From Borreliella japonica (GTDB lineage Bacteria; Spirochaetota; Spirochaetia; Borreliales; Borreliaceae): a DNA stretch of 64,000 bases. Position numbers and translations under genes: made by a program. Below are positions 9,340-18,166 of this stretch, one piece after another (position 1 is the first letter of the stretch; each line of letters opens with the position of its first letter). The DNA lies in contig NZ_FMTE01000003.1 in the NCBI RefSeq assembly GCF_900099615.1, forward strand, positions 62,001-126,000, written 5' to 3'. The notes below the pieces were generated by a model, which made no database searches, had not been told where the DNA came from, and saw only the letters and a list, made by a program, of their open reading frames with translations.

Positions 9340-9351
9340 TTATTAAAGCTT

Positions 9352-11151
9352 ATGAAAAGAGAAATATATGCATTTTTGAGTAACTTTGTTATTTTTCTAT
9401 GTGTTTTTTTAGGTTTATTATTTAGTTATTCTTATTTTTTTGGAGAAAATTTTTTAGAAAAGCATAGATTAATAGCAGCTTTTTTTGATTCTATTTTACT
9501 TTTTTATAAGTATTTTTATGGATTTTTTATTTTTATTGTTTGCATTTACTTTGCTTTTTTTGTGCAGCAAGAAATAAAGATTTATTTAAAATCGTATAAT
9601 GGGTATTTATTTTCTAGGCTTTATGCATTTTTGCTGTTATTTTTTATTATGGGACTTTTTTTTACTTTTATATTTAATTTAATATTGCCTTATATAATTT
9701 CCCAGAGAAATGAGTATAAGTTTAGTTACGATAGATATAATCTTCTTGAAAGTGAAGCAAATCAAATATCTCTTAAAATTAAAAATATAGATATAAATTT
9801 GTCTTCAAATAGATTTTTTTTATCTTCTGATTTGTCAGATTCAATGAAGCAAAAGAGAAAACATCTTGAAAATTTGATTAGAATATATGATAAAATGCGA
9901 ATTATTTATGTAAATAATGAAGAGCTTTTAACAAATTATTATTTAGTGAAATCTGAGTATAGTAAAATTCCAAACTATGACGTTGATTTGGAAAAGGTTA
10001 AAAAAACTTTTTCACGATATCCTTTGCAAAGCCTTAAAAAGCAAGATTTTTTTAATATTATCAATGAATTTATTGTTCAAAATGATTATTATACGGCCAA
10101 TTATTTTGCTTATATTGCCCATGTTTCAACAAAAGATGATAAGTTTGTTGAGCTTTTAAATTTGACTTTAAAGTTTATTAATGAAAACAGGAATTTTGAA
10201 AAAGAAAAAATGCGGTTGATTTCTGAAGAAAAGCAAAAAAATTTTTTGTATCTTAATACTGAAAAATTTAAATTAGCTTATTATGGTTTTTCTAATCTTC
10301 ATAAATTATTGCCCAGTGATAATGAAATTTTGAATTATAAAAATAAATCGCTTGAAAAGCTTAGGAAAAGATATCTTTTCTTTGATGAAATTGAAAAATA
10401 TTTTGAATATTATGGAATAAATGATGTGTTTTTATTGCAACCAGATTCTAAGAGAGGTTTTTACGATTATATTTATATACAAAAAATTGTCACTCTTAAT
10501 AATTATTCTAAAATAATAAAAAATTTTGAACTTATTAGATTTAATAAGACAGGAAATGTTATATTGCATATTAAAATTCCATTTGCTACTTTGAGAGGTA
10601 ATTTTGTGTACCAAAATGTTTTAGACAAAGATAATGAGCATAGCGAAATTACTCTTACCAAAGTCTTTGCGTCTATGGACAGTTTTGATACAAGCGTTTT
10701 AGAAGTTGTTAAGATTAATGAAAATGTAGAAAATTTAGCTTTATTCTCAAATAATACTGAGGTTGGATTTTTTTTAAAAATCCAAAGTTTGTCAAGCGCT
10801 TTTTATAAGGTTGCTATATTAAATTTGAAATTAATTAATATTTTTTCCTTAAGTTTGATTTTGCTGATTTCTCCCATTTTGTTAGTTTTAATGGGAGCGT
10901 TTTTTATCTCTTTGTTTTCTAAAATAGAATTTAATTTCAATTCCAAGGTTATGATTTTTCTAGTATCATTAATGATAGCTATTTTCTCAGGGATTGCTTG
11001 TCTTTTTGCAAATTATTTTTTAATCGTTTTTACTTCTCTTCTTATATACGTTTTTAATAGCGTGTACATATCTTTAGCTATTCTTTCTGCGTTATTGTTT
11101 TTTCTTATTTTTAAAATAGTTATTTTAAATTACAAGGAAAAATGCATTTAA
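9352..11151 (+). CDS. Large membrane protein with coiled-coil middle, unknown
   Basis: A 599-residue protein. Three or four N-terminal membrane segments (~10-115) lead to a long charged middle part (~125-480) with helical repeats that may be TPR-like (around YYTANYFAYIAHVS and KLAYYGFSNLHKLLP). At least three membrane segments close the chain (~495-595). No catalytic motif was recognised. It is probably co-transcribed with the membrane protein gene just upstream. Its stop lies only 3 bases from the stop of the convergent gene at 11155. It could be an envelope scaffold or transport component, but nothing in the sequence proves this. Confidence 0.72.
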   Translation: MKREIYAFLSNFVIFLCVFLGLLFSYSYFFGENFLEKHRLIAAFFDSILLFYKYFYGFFIFIVCIYFAFFVQQEIKIYLKSYNGYLFSRLYAFLLLFFIMGLFFTFIFNLILPYIISQRNEYKFSYDRYNLLESEANQISLKIKNIDINLSSNRFFLSSDLSDSMKQKRKHLENLIRIYDKMRIIYVNNEELLTNYYLVKSEYSKIPNYDVDLEKVKKTFSRYPLQSLKKQDFFNIINEFIVQNDYYTANYFAYIAHVSTKDDKFVELLNLTLKFINENRNFEKEKMRLISEEKQKNFLYLNTEKFKLAYYGFSNLHKLLPSDNEILNYKNKSLEKLRKRYLFFDEIEKYFEYYGINDVFLLQPDSKRGFYDYIYIQKIVTLNNYSKIIKNFELIRFNKTGNVILHIKIPFATLRGNFVYQNVLDKDNEHSEITLTKVFASMDSFDTSVLEVVKINENVENLALFSNNTEVGFFLKIQSLSSAFYKVAILNLKLINIFSLSLILLISPILLVLMGAFFISLFSKIEFNFNSKVMIFLVSLMIAIFSGIACLFANYFLIVFTSLLIYVFNSVYISLAILSALLFFLIFKIVILNYKEKCI

Positions 11152-11154
11152 TTT

Positions 11155-12282
11155 TTAACTTTTTTTTAGATTTTTAATTCTAGAGAAAAACCATTCATTT
11201 ATTAGCAAGTTTTCTTTTTCAATTGTTTTTTTGCTTAATACATGAGAGTAGCTATTGATTTGAGTTTCGTCAATAATAAAAGGAGATATTCCATCAATTG
11301 AGTGTTTTATTTTTAAATTTAATTCTTTGTAAGGGGTAAAACCATTGGCAAATCCAAAATATATATTTGATTGAAATTGATTGTTAAATTCGATTAGGGT
11401 TTTTTGGATTTGTTTATCTAAAATCCAGTTGATAAATTTTTTAGTTAAAGTAGATGTTTCTAAAATACCAATAAAATTTGGGCTTGAGATAACAATTTCA
11501 TTGTTATTGTTTATTAAATATGAAAATTTTATTTGCGTTTTCTCTTGTTCGCTTAAACTATTGTAAAAGGTTAGATCGCTCAATCCCGTTACTAAAAGAG
11601 ATTTATTATTAAGCAATATTTTATTTAGTTTTAGGTAGCCATATCTATTGAAGAAATCTTTTTGCAAATCCATTTGTTTTGCATTTAAAAATGATGAGAA
11701 ATATTCTAGCATTTTTAAAATTTTATTTTCATTGTAATTTAATTTATTCCTTTCAAGGGAAAACCCCACATCATTTATTTCGGAAATCACATAAAATAAA
11801 TTTTCAGAAATATAGGGTGATATAAAGAATTTTCCGTCTTTTATGAAATTTTCATATTCTTCTTTTAAATATTTGATGTTTATGTATTTTTTAATTTGAT
11901 ATGTATTTTTATAGATTAAAATGGGAATGTCAAAACTTAATGGGATAATTTTATAGTTAAATTGTTTGAAAATATGTTTTAATATGGGGTAATCTGGATT
12001 AAAATTGATTTTTATAGATTTAAAATGGTTGGTAATGTTTGTGTTACCAATGTTTTTAGAAATAATTATTTGTGCATTTTCTTTTTCTATTGTTTGCAGG
12101 TCAATGCTATTTCTAAACTTAATTATAAAATTTAGTTTATTTTCGATGTTAAATTGATTTATATAAAATGGTATTGTTTTGTTGTCAGTTAGTATAACTA
12201 TGTTCTTATTTATTGAACAGCTGAGGCTAATCAATAAAATTGCTATTGGTACTAAATTTTTTATTCTCATAAAATTATTCAA
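11155..12282 (-). CDS. Solute-binding-protein-like lipoprotein
   Basis: A 375-residue exported protein. The N-terminus has a hydrophobic signal ending in LLISLSCSIN, which fits the relaxed Borrelia lipobox with Cys as first mature residue. The body reads like a type 2 periplasmic binding protein: an early segment LSFDIPILIYKNTY and a late helical part around FINWILDKQIQKTLIEF. No ABC permease or ATPase is adjacent. The start could be the ATG at 12282 or the one four codons later (MRIKN). It may capture a small solute for a transporter encoded elsewhere; the substrate cannot be judged. Confidence 0.65.
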   Translation of the reverse strand: MNNFMRIKNLVPIAILLISLSCSINKNIVILTDNKTIPFYINQFNIENKLNFIIKFRNSIDLQTIEKENAQIIISKNIGNTNITNHFKSIKINFNPDYPILKHIFKQFNYKIIPLSFDIPILIYKNTYQIKKYINIKYLKEEYENFIKDGKFFISPYISENLFYVISEINDVGFSLERNKLNYNENKILKMLEYFSSFLNAKQMDLQKDFFNRYGYLKLNKILLNNKSLLVTGLSDLTFYNSLSEQEKTQIKFSYLINNNNEIVISSPNFIGILETSTLTKKFINWILDKQIQKTLIEFNNQFQSNIYFGFANGFTPYKELNLKIKHSIDGISPFIIDETQINSYSHVLSKKTIEKENLLINEWFFSRIKNLKKS

Positions 12283-12389
12283 GTTTTTTCTTTTATTTTA
12301 CAATAAATTATGTATAATTTTTATAGTTAATATCGATTTTCATGTTTAATTGGAAAATAGAGCAAGGGAACTGAAGAGTTTTTAGGGGG

Positions 12390-13958
12390 ATGATGAATTT
12401 GAGTTTATTCGATTTTATACTTTCTATGTTTAATATCAATAAAGAGCTTACTTCTGAACAAATAAAGCAAAAAAGGCTAAAAGAAGTTAAAGTTAGTTTA
12501 AGCAGGGCAAGTAATTTTTTTAATGCTTCAAAGATTCAGGCTTTACCTCAATTTTCTAGATTTCTTTATAATTTTTATAAAATTTTTTCTCCCTTAAGAC
12601 CATTTGCCCAAAGATATAAAAATTCTAATAAAATTGTTCATTTTGTTGTTGAAAAATATTTAAATGAAAGTCAAAAGAAATCTTTAGATTATATTTATTC
12701 TTTTTCTGCAAGCGATAACATGAATTTCGCTTCAGATCTTCCTAAAAAGTTGCATAATAATTTATCTCATTTGTTTAAAAATATAACTCAAGAGCAAATT
12801 AAATTGATTGATGAAACTTATGAAGCTTTACACAATTTTTTTGATTTGGTCTTATATCAATACTATTTGGTTCTTAAAAATTTTGATAACTTGCTTCCAG
12901 AAGATGATTTTGTGTATAGACCTAGATTCAGCTCTATAGGTTGTGGAGTTATTATAGATGATCTTAAAGATTTGTTAGAATGTATATCTTCTATTAAGAA
13001 TATTTCCATTTGGAAAAACCTTTATGACATTGTTTTAGAAATTTATGGAAATAAAGAAGATTTTCCTATTAAATCGAATGTCTGGATTAAGATTATTTCT
13101 TCTATTTTGGATATAAATAAGAGTAAGGAAATTTTATATTTAATAAGATATGTTAGTGGAGATCCGGATTATTTTCCTATTTCTATTGGGCAAAAACCTA
13201 ATCCAATAGCGAGAATATTTTTTAATGATCTTACTAAACATGTTTCCACTGAAATTGAAAAAATTAAAGTTTTGCAAAAAAATAGTAAATCTAAAGTATT
13301 GGCCGAACAGCTTTTTCCAGGAATATCTTTTTTAAATTTGGATAATTATAATGAAAAAATGAATGAAAAGATTGTATCTAAAATTGCGAGTACTACAGGT
13401 TATGTTTATTGTGAGCTTTTAGTTTATTTAAGAACATATACTATTCATTTTGTTAAAAAAGATCTTAATGATATTGTTAATTTACTTATTATTAAAGGAC
13501 AATGGAAGCATATTGAGCTTTCGAGAGAAATGTCTAATGACATGCACGCCTTGATTAATATTTATGCAAGTCTTATTGATTTTGATTCTAATTTAGGAGA
13601 TCAAGGTGGCTATGGTAACAGAATAAATGCATTGCTACATAGAGCTTCTGTGGGGGATAAATCTTCGGAGAAATTATTGTTAAATATAATAGCAGATATT
13701 AATAAAAAGGCGTTTACTATATCAAGTGAATATTATTCCAAAATTCATTCTATTGAGCAGCGTTTGCAAGATTGTCTTTCAGACTATTCAAAGGTATCTT
13801 TGGAAAGAGAGCTGATTTACAATTGGAAAGAGATTGATATAGATTTTGCTAAAAGCTACGGAAACAATTTAAACTTTGGGGGTGTAATGAAAAATATTTT
13901 AAGTAGTTTAGCTTTGTTTTTAAAGTTAATGGATTTATATTTGGAGAAAAAATCATAA
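12390..13958 (+). CDS. Conserved spirochaete protein, unknown
   Basis: A 522-residue, mainly helical protein without signal peptide or clear membrane segments. I do not recognise a functional domain. Start choice is uncertain: GGGGG at 12385-12389 abuts the ATG pair at 12390 and 12393, while an in-frame TTG at 12399 has a more usual 9-base spacing. A TATAAT box at 12313-12318 is a possible -10. It is followed 17 bases later by rpmB on the same strand, so the two are probably co-transcribed. Confidence 0.75.
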   Translation: MMNLSLFDFILSMFNINKELTSEQIKQKRLKEVKVSLSRASNFFNASKIQALPQFSRFLYNFYKIFSPLRPFAQRYKNSNKIVHFVVEKYLNESQKKSLDYIYSFSASDNMNFASDLPKKLHNNLSHLFKNITQEQIKLIDETYEALHNFFDLVLYQYYLVLKNFDNLLPEDDFVYRPRFSSIGCGVIIDDLKDLLECISSIKNISIWKNLYDIVLEIYGNKEDFPIKSNVWIKIISSILDINKSKEILYLIRYVSGDPDYFPISIGQKPNPIARIFFNDLTKHVSTEIEKIKVLQKNSKSKVLAEQLFPGISFLNLDNYNEKMNEKIVSKIASTTGYVYCELLVYLRTYTIHFVKKDLNDIVNLLIIKGQWKHIELSREMSNDMHALINIYASLIDFDSNLGDQGGYGNRINALLHRASVGDKSSEKLLLNIIADINKKAFTISSEYYSKIHSIEQRLQDCLSDYSKVSLERELIYNWKEIDIDFAKSYGNNLNFGGVMKNILSSLALFLKLMDLYLEKKS

Positions 13959-13975
13959 ATTAAAGGAGTGTCTAA

Positions 13976-14254
13976 ATGGCTAGGAAATGCGAGATAACAG
14001 GGAAAAAAACTATGTTTGGAAATAATGTTCCAAGGAAGGGGCTTGCCAAGAAAAAAGGTGGAGCTGGGCAACATATTGGAGTAAAAACCAAAAGAACCTT
14101 TAAGGTTAATTTAATAAACAAGAAATTTTTTATTCCAGAGCTTGGAAGAAGTATTTACATTAAGGTTTCTGCTAATGCATTAAGAAGTATTTCTAAGATA
14201 GGGCTTGATTCTTTTTTAAAGAAAAACTGCAAAAAAATAGAAAACTTTTTATAA
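13976..14254 (+). CDS. rpmB: 50S ribosomal protein L28
   Basis: A 92-residue basic protein beginning ARKCEITGKKTMFGNNV, the L28 N-terminal signature, with KRTFKVNL further on. It belongs to the large subunit and binds 23S rRNA near the exit site. A strong AAAGGAG ribosome-binding site lies just upstream. Only one Cys (position 5) precedes the CEITGK motif, so it is not the four-cysteine zinc form. Its stop is 18 bases from the stop of the convergent gene at 14273 with no visible terminator. Confidence 0.97.
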   Translation: MARKCEITGKKTMFGNNVPRKGLAKKKGGAGQHIGVKTKRTFKVNLINKKFFIPELGRSIYIKVSANALRSISKIGLDSFLKKNCKKIENFL

Positions 14255-14272
14255 ATTTTAATTTTGACAATT

Positions 14273-15013
14273 TTATTTTATTAGAATGCTGCTTGATATT
14301 AAGTATTCTGGGGGGTTGGCTGTTATTTTTGGGTCTGTAAATTCAAAATTTTTAAAAAGAATAGAGATGGCCATGATTGCATTTATGTTTTCTGGAAGTA
14401 TTTTTTTTGATTTATAGCTTTCTAATATTAGATTAGGGCTAGGTGATTTTTCTTCGAGGAAGATGTGCTTTAAATTTTCTTCAAGTTTTAAGGCTTTTTT
14501 TATGTTTGTAGATTTTGAAATAAAGTGAGATAGTAGGATAAATGAATTTTCTTCTTTGCTTATAAAAGGTGTTAAAAACTCACAAAATTTTAGTAAATTT
14601 TTATTGCAAGTTTTCCCAAAAATTATTGGGATTATTTTTATATTTTTCTTTATATTGCTAATAAAATTCAATGTAATTTCAATTTTGTGGTCATTTTCGA
14701 TTAATTTATCGTCTATATTTGTAAAATTTAAATTTTTTAACAATTTTAATATTTTTAGGTTTACCTTAATATTTTTATTAAAAATTCTCCATACATGATG
14801 ATTGGATATATTGATTAAAAAATTGCTTTCTGCTTCAGAGATTATAAATACATTATTAGTTTGATTTGATATTATTTTTTTAAACAAATATTTATTTTTT
14901 AAAAAAAACTCATAGTTTCCATAACTTGTTATAATGGCTTTGTGAGTTTTTTTTTCTTCCAACTTAAATGATAAGTCGTCTGTATTATTTAAATAAAATA
15001 TGTTTTCAACCAA
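14273..15013 (-). CDS. Memo-like protein lacking the metal ligands
   Basis: A 246-residue protein that I match by eye to the Memo/AmmeMemoRadiSam B family. AIITSYGNYEFF aligns with the family IIxPHAGYxYSG segment. DHKIEITLNFI aligns with EHSIExxLPFL, KIIPIIFGKTC with KIIPVLVG, and SFILLSHFISK with LVVSSDFSHY. The histidines of PHAGY and the Asp of SSDxxH that hold iron or copper in Memo are replaced. It would therefore keep the fold but not the metal site. It lies 17 bases downstream of pyk on the same strand. Confidence in the family is moderate, and function is unknown. Confidence 0.5.
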   Translation of the reverse strand: MVENIFYLNNTDDLSFKLEEKKTHKAIITSYGNYEFFLKNKYLFKKIISNQTNNVFIISEAESNFLINISNHHVWRIFNKNIKVNLKILKLLKNLNFTNIDDKLIENDHKIEITLNFISNIKKNIKIIPIIFGKTCNKNLLKFCEFLTPFISKEENSFILLSHFISKSTNIKKALKLEENLKHIFLEEKSPSPNLILESYKSKKILPENINAIMAISILFKNFEFTDPKITANPPEYLISSSILIK

Positions 15014-15030
15014 AGGGTTTCTAACTTTCT

Positions 15031-16464
15031 TTATATATTTCGCCCCTTGATAGCATCTTCTACTGTGTTTATTTCCATAAATTCTGTTCCTTTGTCGATA
15101 TCTCTATTTGGGTTGCCAGAAATAATTATTACAGTATCTTTATCATTAACAATGCCTTGCTCTTTTAATATTTTAAGAGAAGTTACCACAAATTCGGTAG
15201 TTCTTTTAAAATTATTGTCTACAAGATTAGAATAAACTCCGTAGGATAATGTCAATTCTCTTGCCAATCTCTCGCTATTTGTTGTAATGAACAAAGGAAC
15301 ACTTGCTCTGTAAGTTGCCATTATTCTTGCGGTTTTGCCCTTTAGAGAATCTACAATAATTGCTTTTACGTCTATAAGTTTTGTGGCATCGATTGCACAT
15401 TTGATAATATAGTTTCTTGTAATGCTTTTGTCGTAAAAAAGTTCATCCTTATATGAGGTCATTTTTCTATGTTTTTCAACATTTTTAGCAATGCTTGTCA
15501 TCATTTTTACAGCTTCAATCGGATATTTTCCGTAAGCGGTTTCTCCAGACAGCATAATTGCATCTGTACCGTTTAAAATAGCGTTAGCGATGTCAGATAC
15601 TTCTGCTCTAGTAGGTCTTGGATTTTCAATCATTGTATGAAGCATTTGAGTTGCTGTAATCACAGGTACTCCATACTTTATGCAGGTTCGTGTTATTTTG
15701 AGTTGAGCAATAGGTACATCTTCTGCAGGAATTTCAACTCCCATATCTCCTCTTGCAACCATTATTCCATAAGATGCTTTTACAATTTCTTCAATATTGT
15801 CAATTCCTTCTTGATTTTCGATTTTGGATATGATTTTTACATCAGGATTTCCAGCAGCATTTAAAATTTTTTGAACATCTTGAACGTCTTTGGAATTTCT
15901 TACAAACGAATGGGCAATAAAATCAACATTGTATTTTGCTGCAAGCTCAATAAATCCTTTGTCTTTTTCGGTTACTGATTGCAGTTTAAGAGAAATGCCA
16001 GGAGTATTGATTGATTTTTTATTTTTAATTTGACCATCATTTTTAATTTCACAAATTAATCGATCAGATAGTTTAGCAACAACAGTCATTTCAAGCTCAC
16101 CATCATCAATTAGCACTTTAGATCCTTGGGGTACTTCTTTAACAAACCCATCATAATTAGTTTGAAAGTTTTTAGGCTCATTAATGGGCGAAGTTGAGAT
16201 GATTACTGTGTCTCCAGTTTTTACAATAATAGGATTTTCAATATTTGCTGTTCTAACTTCCGGTCCTTTTGTATCGATCATTAGAGCTATTTTATTTGAA
16301 ATTTTTCTAACATTGTCTATTACTTTTATTGTATCTTCGTGTGATTGATGAGCAGTATTTAGTCTGATGACATTTACTCCCGCATCGTATAAATCTTTTA
16401 TATGTTCTGGTTCGCATCTAAGATCAGAGATTGTTGCTACAATTTTTGTTAACTTTGAAATCAT
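15031..16464 (-). CDS. pyk: Pyruvate kinase
   Basis: A 477-residue cytosolic glycolytic enzyme converting phosphoenolpyruvate and ADP to pyruvate and ATP. Visible signatures are DTKGPEVRT (~65), IISKIENQEGIDNI (catalytic Lys), MVARGDMGVEIP and TATQMLHTMIENPRPTRAE. The substrate/K+ motif usually written N-x-S-H reads NTAH here (N36, A38, H39), so the K+-binding Ser is Ala. Borrelia depends on glycolysis, so the enzyme is central. A purine-rich AAGAACTT lies upstream of the ATG. The Memo-like gene lies downstream on the same strand. Confidence 0.97.
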   Translation of the reverse strand: MISKLTKIVATISDLRCEPEHIKDLYDAGVNVIRLNTAHQSHEDTIKVIDNVRKISNKIALMIDTKGPEVRTANIENPIIVKTGDTVIISTSPINEPKNFQTNYDGFVKEVPQGSKVLIDDGELEMTVVAKLSDRLICEIKNDGQIKNKKSINTPGISLKLQSVTEKDKGFIELAAKYNVDFIAHSFVRNSKDVQDVQKILNAAGNPDVKIISKIENQEGIDNIEEIVKASYGIMVARGDMGVEIPAEDVPIAQLKITRTCIKYGVPVITATQMLHTMIENPRPTRAEVSDIANAILNGTDAIMLSGETAYGKYPIEAVKMMTSIAKNVEKHRKMTSYKDELFYDKSITRNYIIKCAIDATKLIDVKAIIVDSLKGKTARIMATYRASVPLFITTNSERLARELTLSYGVYSNLVDNNFKRTTEFVVTSLKILKEQGIVNDKDTVIIISGNPNRDIDKGTEFMEINTVEDAIKGRNI

Positions 16465-16514
16465 AAAGTTCTTCCTCCACTTTTATAAATTTTATGCTTT
16501 TTGTCTTTGAATAA

Positions 16515-16543
16515 CAATATTTTGTAAAAAATTCAAAATATTG
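16515..16543 (-). terminator. Candidate stem-loop between rqcH and pyk
   Basis: A perfect 10-base inverted repeat (CAATATTTTG and CAAAATATTG) around a 9-base loop. It lies 16 bases past the rqcH stop on the minus strand and 51 bases before the pyk ATG. The trailing T-run is weak (TTATT), so it may be a weak terminator or a structure in the pyk leader. Confidence 0.4.
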
Positions 16544-16558
16544 CTTTGCTAGCAGTAT

Positions 16559-17974
16559 TTAGGTTTGATTTTTTAATTTTTTTACTAAAGTTTCATCTAA
16601 CTTGATATGTAAATTTTTTTCTGCTTTTGGAATTACAAGACCTAGCTTTCCGTTTTTAACCCTTCTTAAATTTTTAACTTGAGTGTAGTAAAGATCCGCT
16701 TTTCCTGATTTTTTTGCTAATTTTGTATAAAATACGCATAAATTACCAGCAGCTAAAAGGACATCAAGGCAAGGAGTTTTATTTTTTTGACTTTTAATAA
16801 AAACATAAGCTCCAGGATAATCTCTTGTATGAAGCCAATAGTCATTTCCTTTAACGTAATGCCTTAAAAGTTCATCGTTTTCTTTTGCGTTTTTTCCAAT
16901 AATAATTTCAAATCCACAAGAGGTAAAATGCAAGCCTATTTTTAGCGTTTTTTCTTTTTTTTTAATAGTATTTACTTCTTGGTTATATTCTTCTTTTGGA
17001 ATTAAATTTTCGTTTAGCATCATTATTTTTGATTGAATGAAATTAAATTTGTCAAGATTATCTTGCAATTGATTTTGTATGGTTTTAAAAGAATTTTTGC
17101 CTTTTTTATACGCTTTAAAATATTGCAAGGCATTTTCTTTTGGTGATAATGATTGGTTTAAAGATATTTTTATTTTTTCTTCTTTATAATTTAAGAGGTG
17201 TATTTCTTTAATTCCTTTTTGTATTTTGTTAATATTTAATAAAATCAACTCACCTTTTTCCTTTTCATTTTCAATGTTTTCAATCAGCTTAATTTGTTTT
17301 TTTAAAGATTCTATTCTTTTTTCTAAAAAAATTAGCTCTTTTTTATATTTTTCAATAAGCAATTCTTTTATGTTAGTTTTTTTAATTTGATTATTGAGCG
17401 ATTCGTAGTAATTTTCAAGAAATTCAGAATAAGATGTAAAATTGGCATTACTATATTCTTCTTTTAGATTCATAATTTTTTTATCAGATATTTTATTACT
17501 TTCATGTATTTCTTTGGCTTTTAAAAAGATTTCACCCGATGTTTCTTTTATTTTTGGTCTTCTGTAATATGCATCTAGTATTTTAAAGTTTGAGTTTGTA
17601 GCTATTATATTTGGAGAGGATGGCCACAATTTAATAAATAAAATAATTATTTCTTTTTTTAAAATCTCAAGAGAAATGATTCTTTCATTTTTCATTTGGA
17701 AAGCTTTTAGAATTTTTCCATTTTGAATTTTTGATTTTAGGAAGTCAGAAAATCTTAATTTTAAAGCGTTCCTTTTGAAATTTTTTTTTGTTATATGAAA
17801 TCTGGTAGTGTTTGGATTTAAAGAAATTAATATTTTAAATTTTTTATTGTCAATTTTATTGTAAATCTCTAAAATCAAACTTTTATAATCCGGTTGTATT
17901 ATTTTTTTTATTAAAGAGTTTTCGAAAGGGATTTCTTTAATTAAAGTGTTTATTTCAACATAATTCAAAGACAT
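16559..17974 (-). CDS. rqcH: RqcH/NFACT-family protein (fibronectin-binding homologue)
   Basis: A 471-residue protein. The N-terminal NFACT-N domain (~1-170) leads to a long coiled coil (~185-320). The C-terminal NFACT-R domain contains FEIIIGKNAKENDELL, the WLH of DYWLHTR and CLDVLLAAGNLCVFYTKLA. In bacteria RqcH recruits Ala-tRNA to stalled 50S subunits and adds C-terminal alanine tails. The Asp-Arg pair needed for tRNA use appears as E97-R98. The ATG at 17974 is chosen because AGGA lies 10 bases upstream; an in-frame TTG at 17983 is too close to it. I recall the B31 homologue (BB0347) as a reported fibronectin binder, although no signal peptide is visible. Confidence 0.88.
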   Translation of the reverse strand: MSLNYVEINTLIKEIPFENSLIKKIIQPDYKSLILEIYNKIDNKKFKILISLNPNTTRFHITKKNFKRNALKLRFSDFLKSKIQNGKILKAFQMKNERIISLEILKKEIIILFIKLWPSSPNIIATNSNFKILDAYYRRPKIKETSGEIFLKAKEIHESNKISDKKIMNLKEEYSNANFTSYSEFLENYYESLNNQIKKTNIKELLIEKYKKELIFLEKRIESLKKQIKLIENIENEKEKGELILLNINKIQKGIKEIHLLNYKEEKIKISLNQSLSPKENALQYFKAYKKGKNSFKTIQNQLQDNLDKFNFIQSKIMMLNENLIPKEEYNQEVNTIKKKEKTLKIGLHFTSCGFEIIIGKNAKENDELLRHYVKGNDYWLHTRDYPGAYVFIKSQKNKTPCLDVLLAAGNLCVFYTKLAKKSGKADLYYTQVKNLRRVKNGKLGLVIPKAEKNLHIKLDETLVKKLKNQT

Positions 17975-18038
17975 TTTTATCAAATCCTAATTCTTAAAAG
18001 ATGTTTATACACAAGCTTTAAATTTTTATTTTATGTAT

Positions 18039-18065
18039 TAAACTATTACTATCAATAATAGTTTA
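18039..18065. repeat. Inverted repeat in the rqcH/lolA divergent gap
   Basis: A perfect 10-base inverted repeat (TAAACTATTA and TAATAGTTTA) around a 7-base centre, in the 192-base gap between two diverging genes. Either an operator or a hairpin in the lolA leader would fit. No assigned regulator. Confidence 0.4.
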
Positions 18066-18166
18066 TTTTAGTGATATGTAGTATTATGGAAGTAAAGTTT
18101 ATTGGCAGTAAATAGTAAATGTGGTTTTTTGTCAATAGCTTAAGCTTAATAATAAGAGTTCATAAA

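Noticed and set aside
18119..18166. Earlier ATG for lolA
   Set aside because: It would place 16 residues before a typical signal peptide; the ATG at 18167 gives a normal signal.
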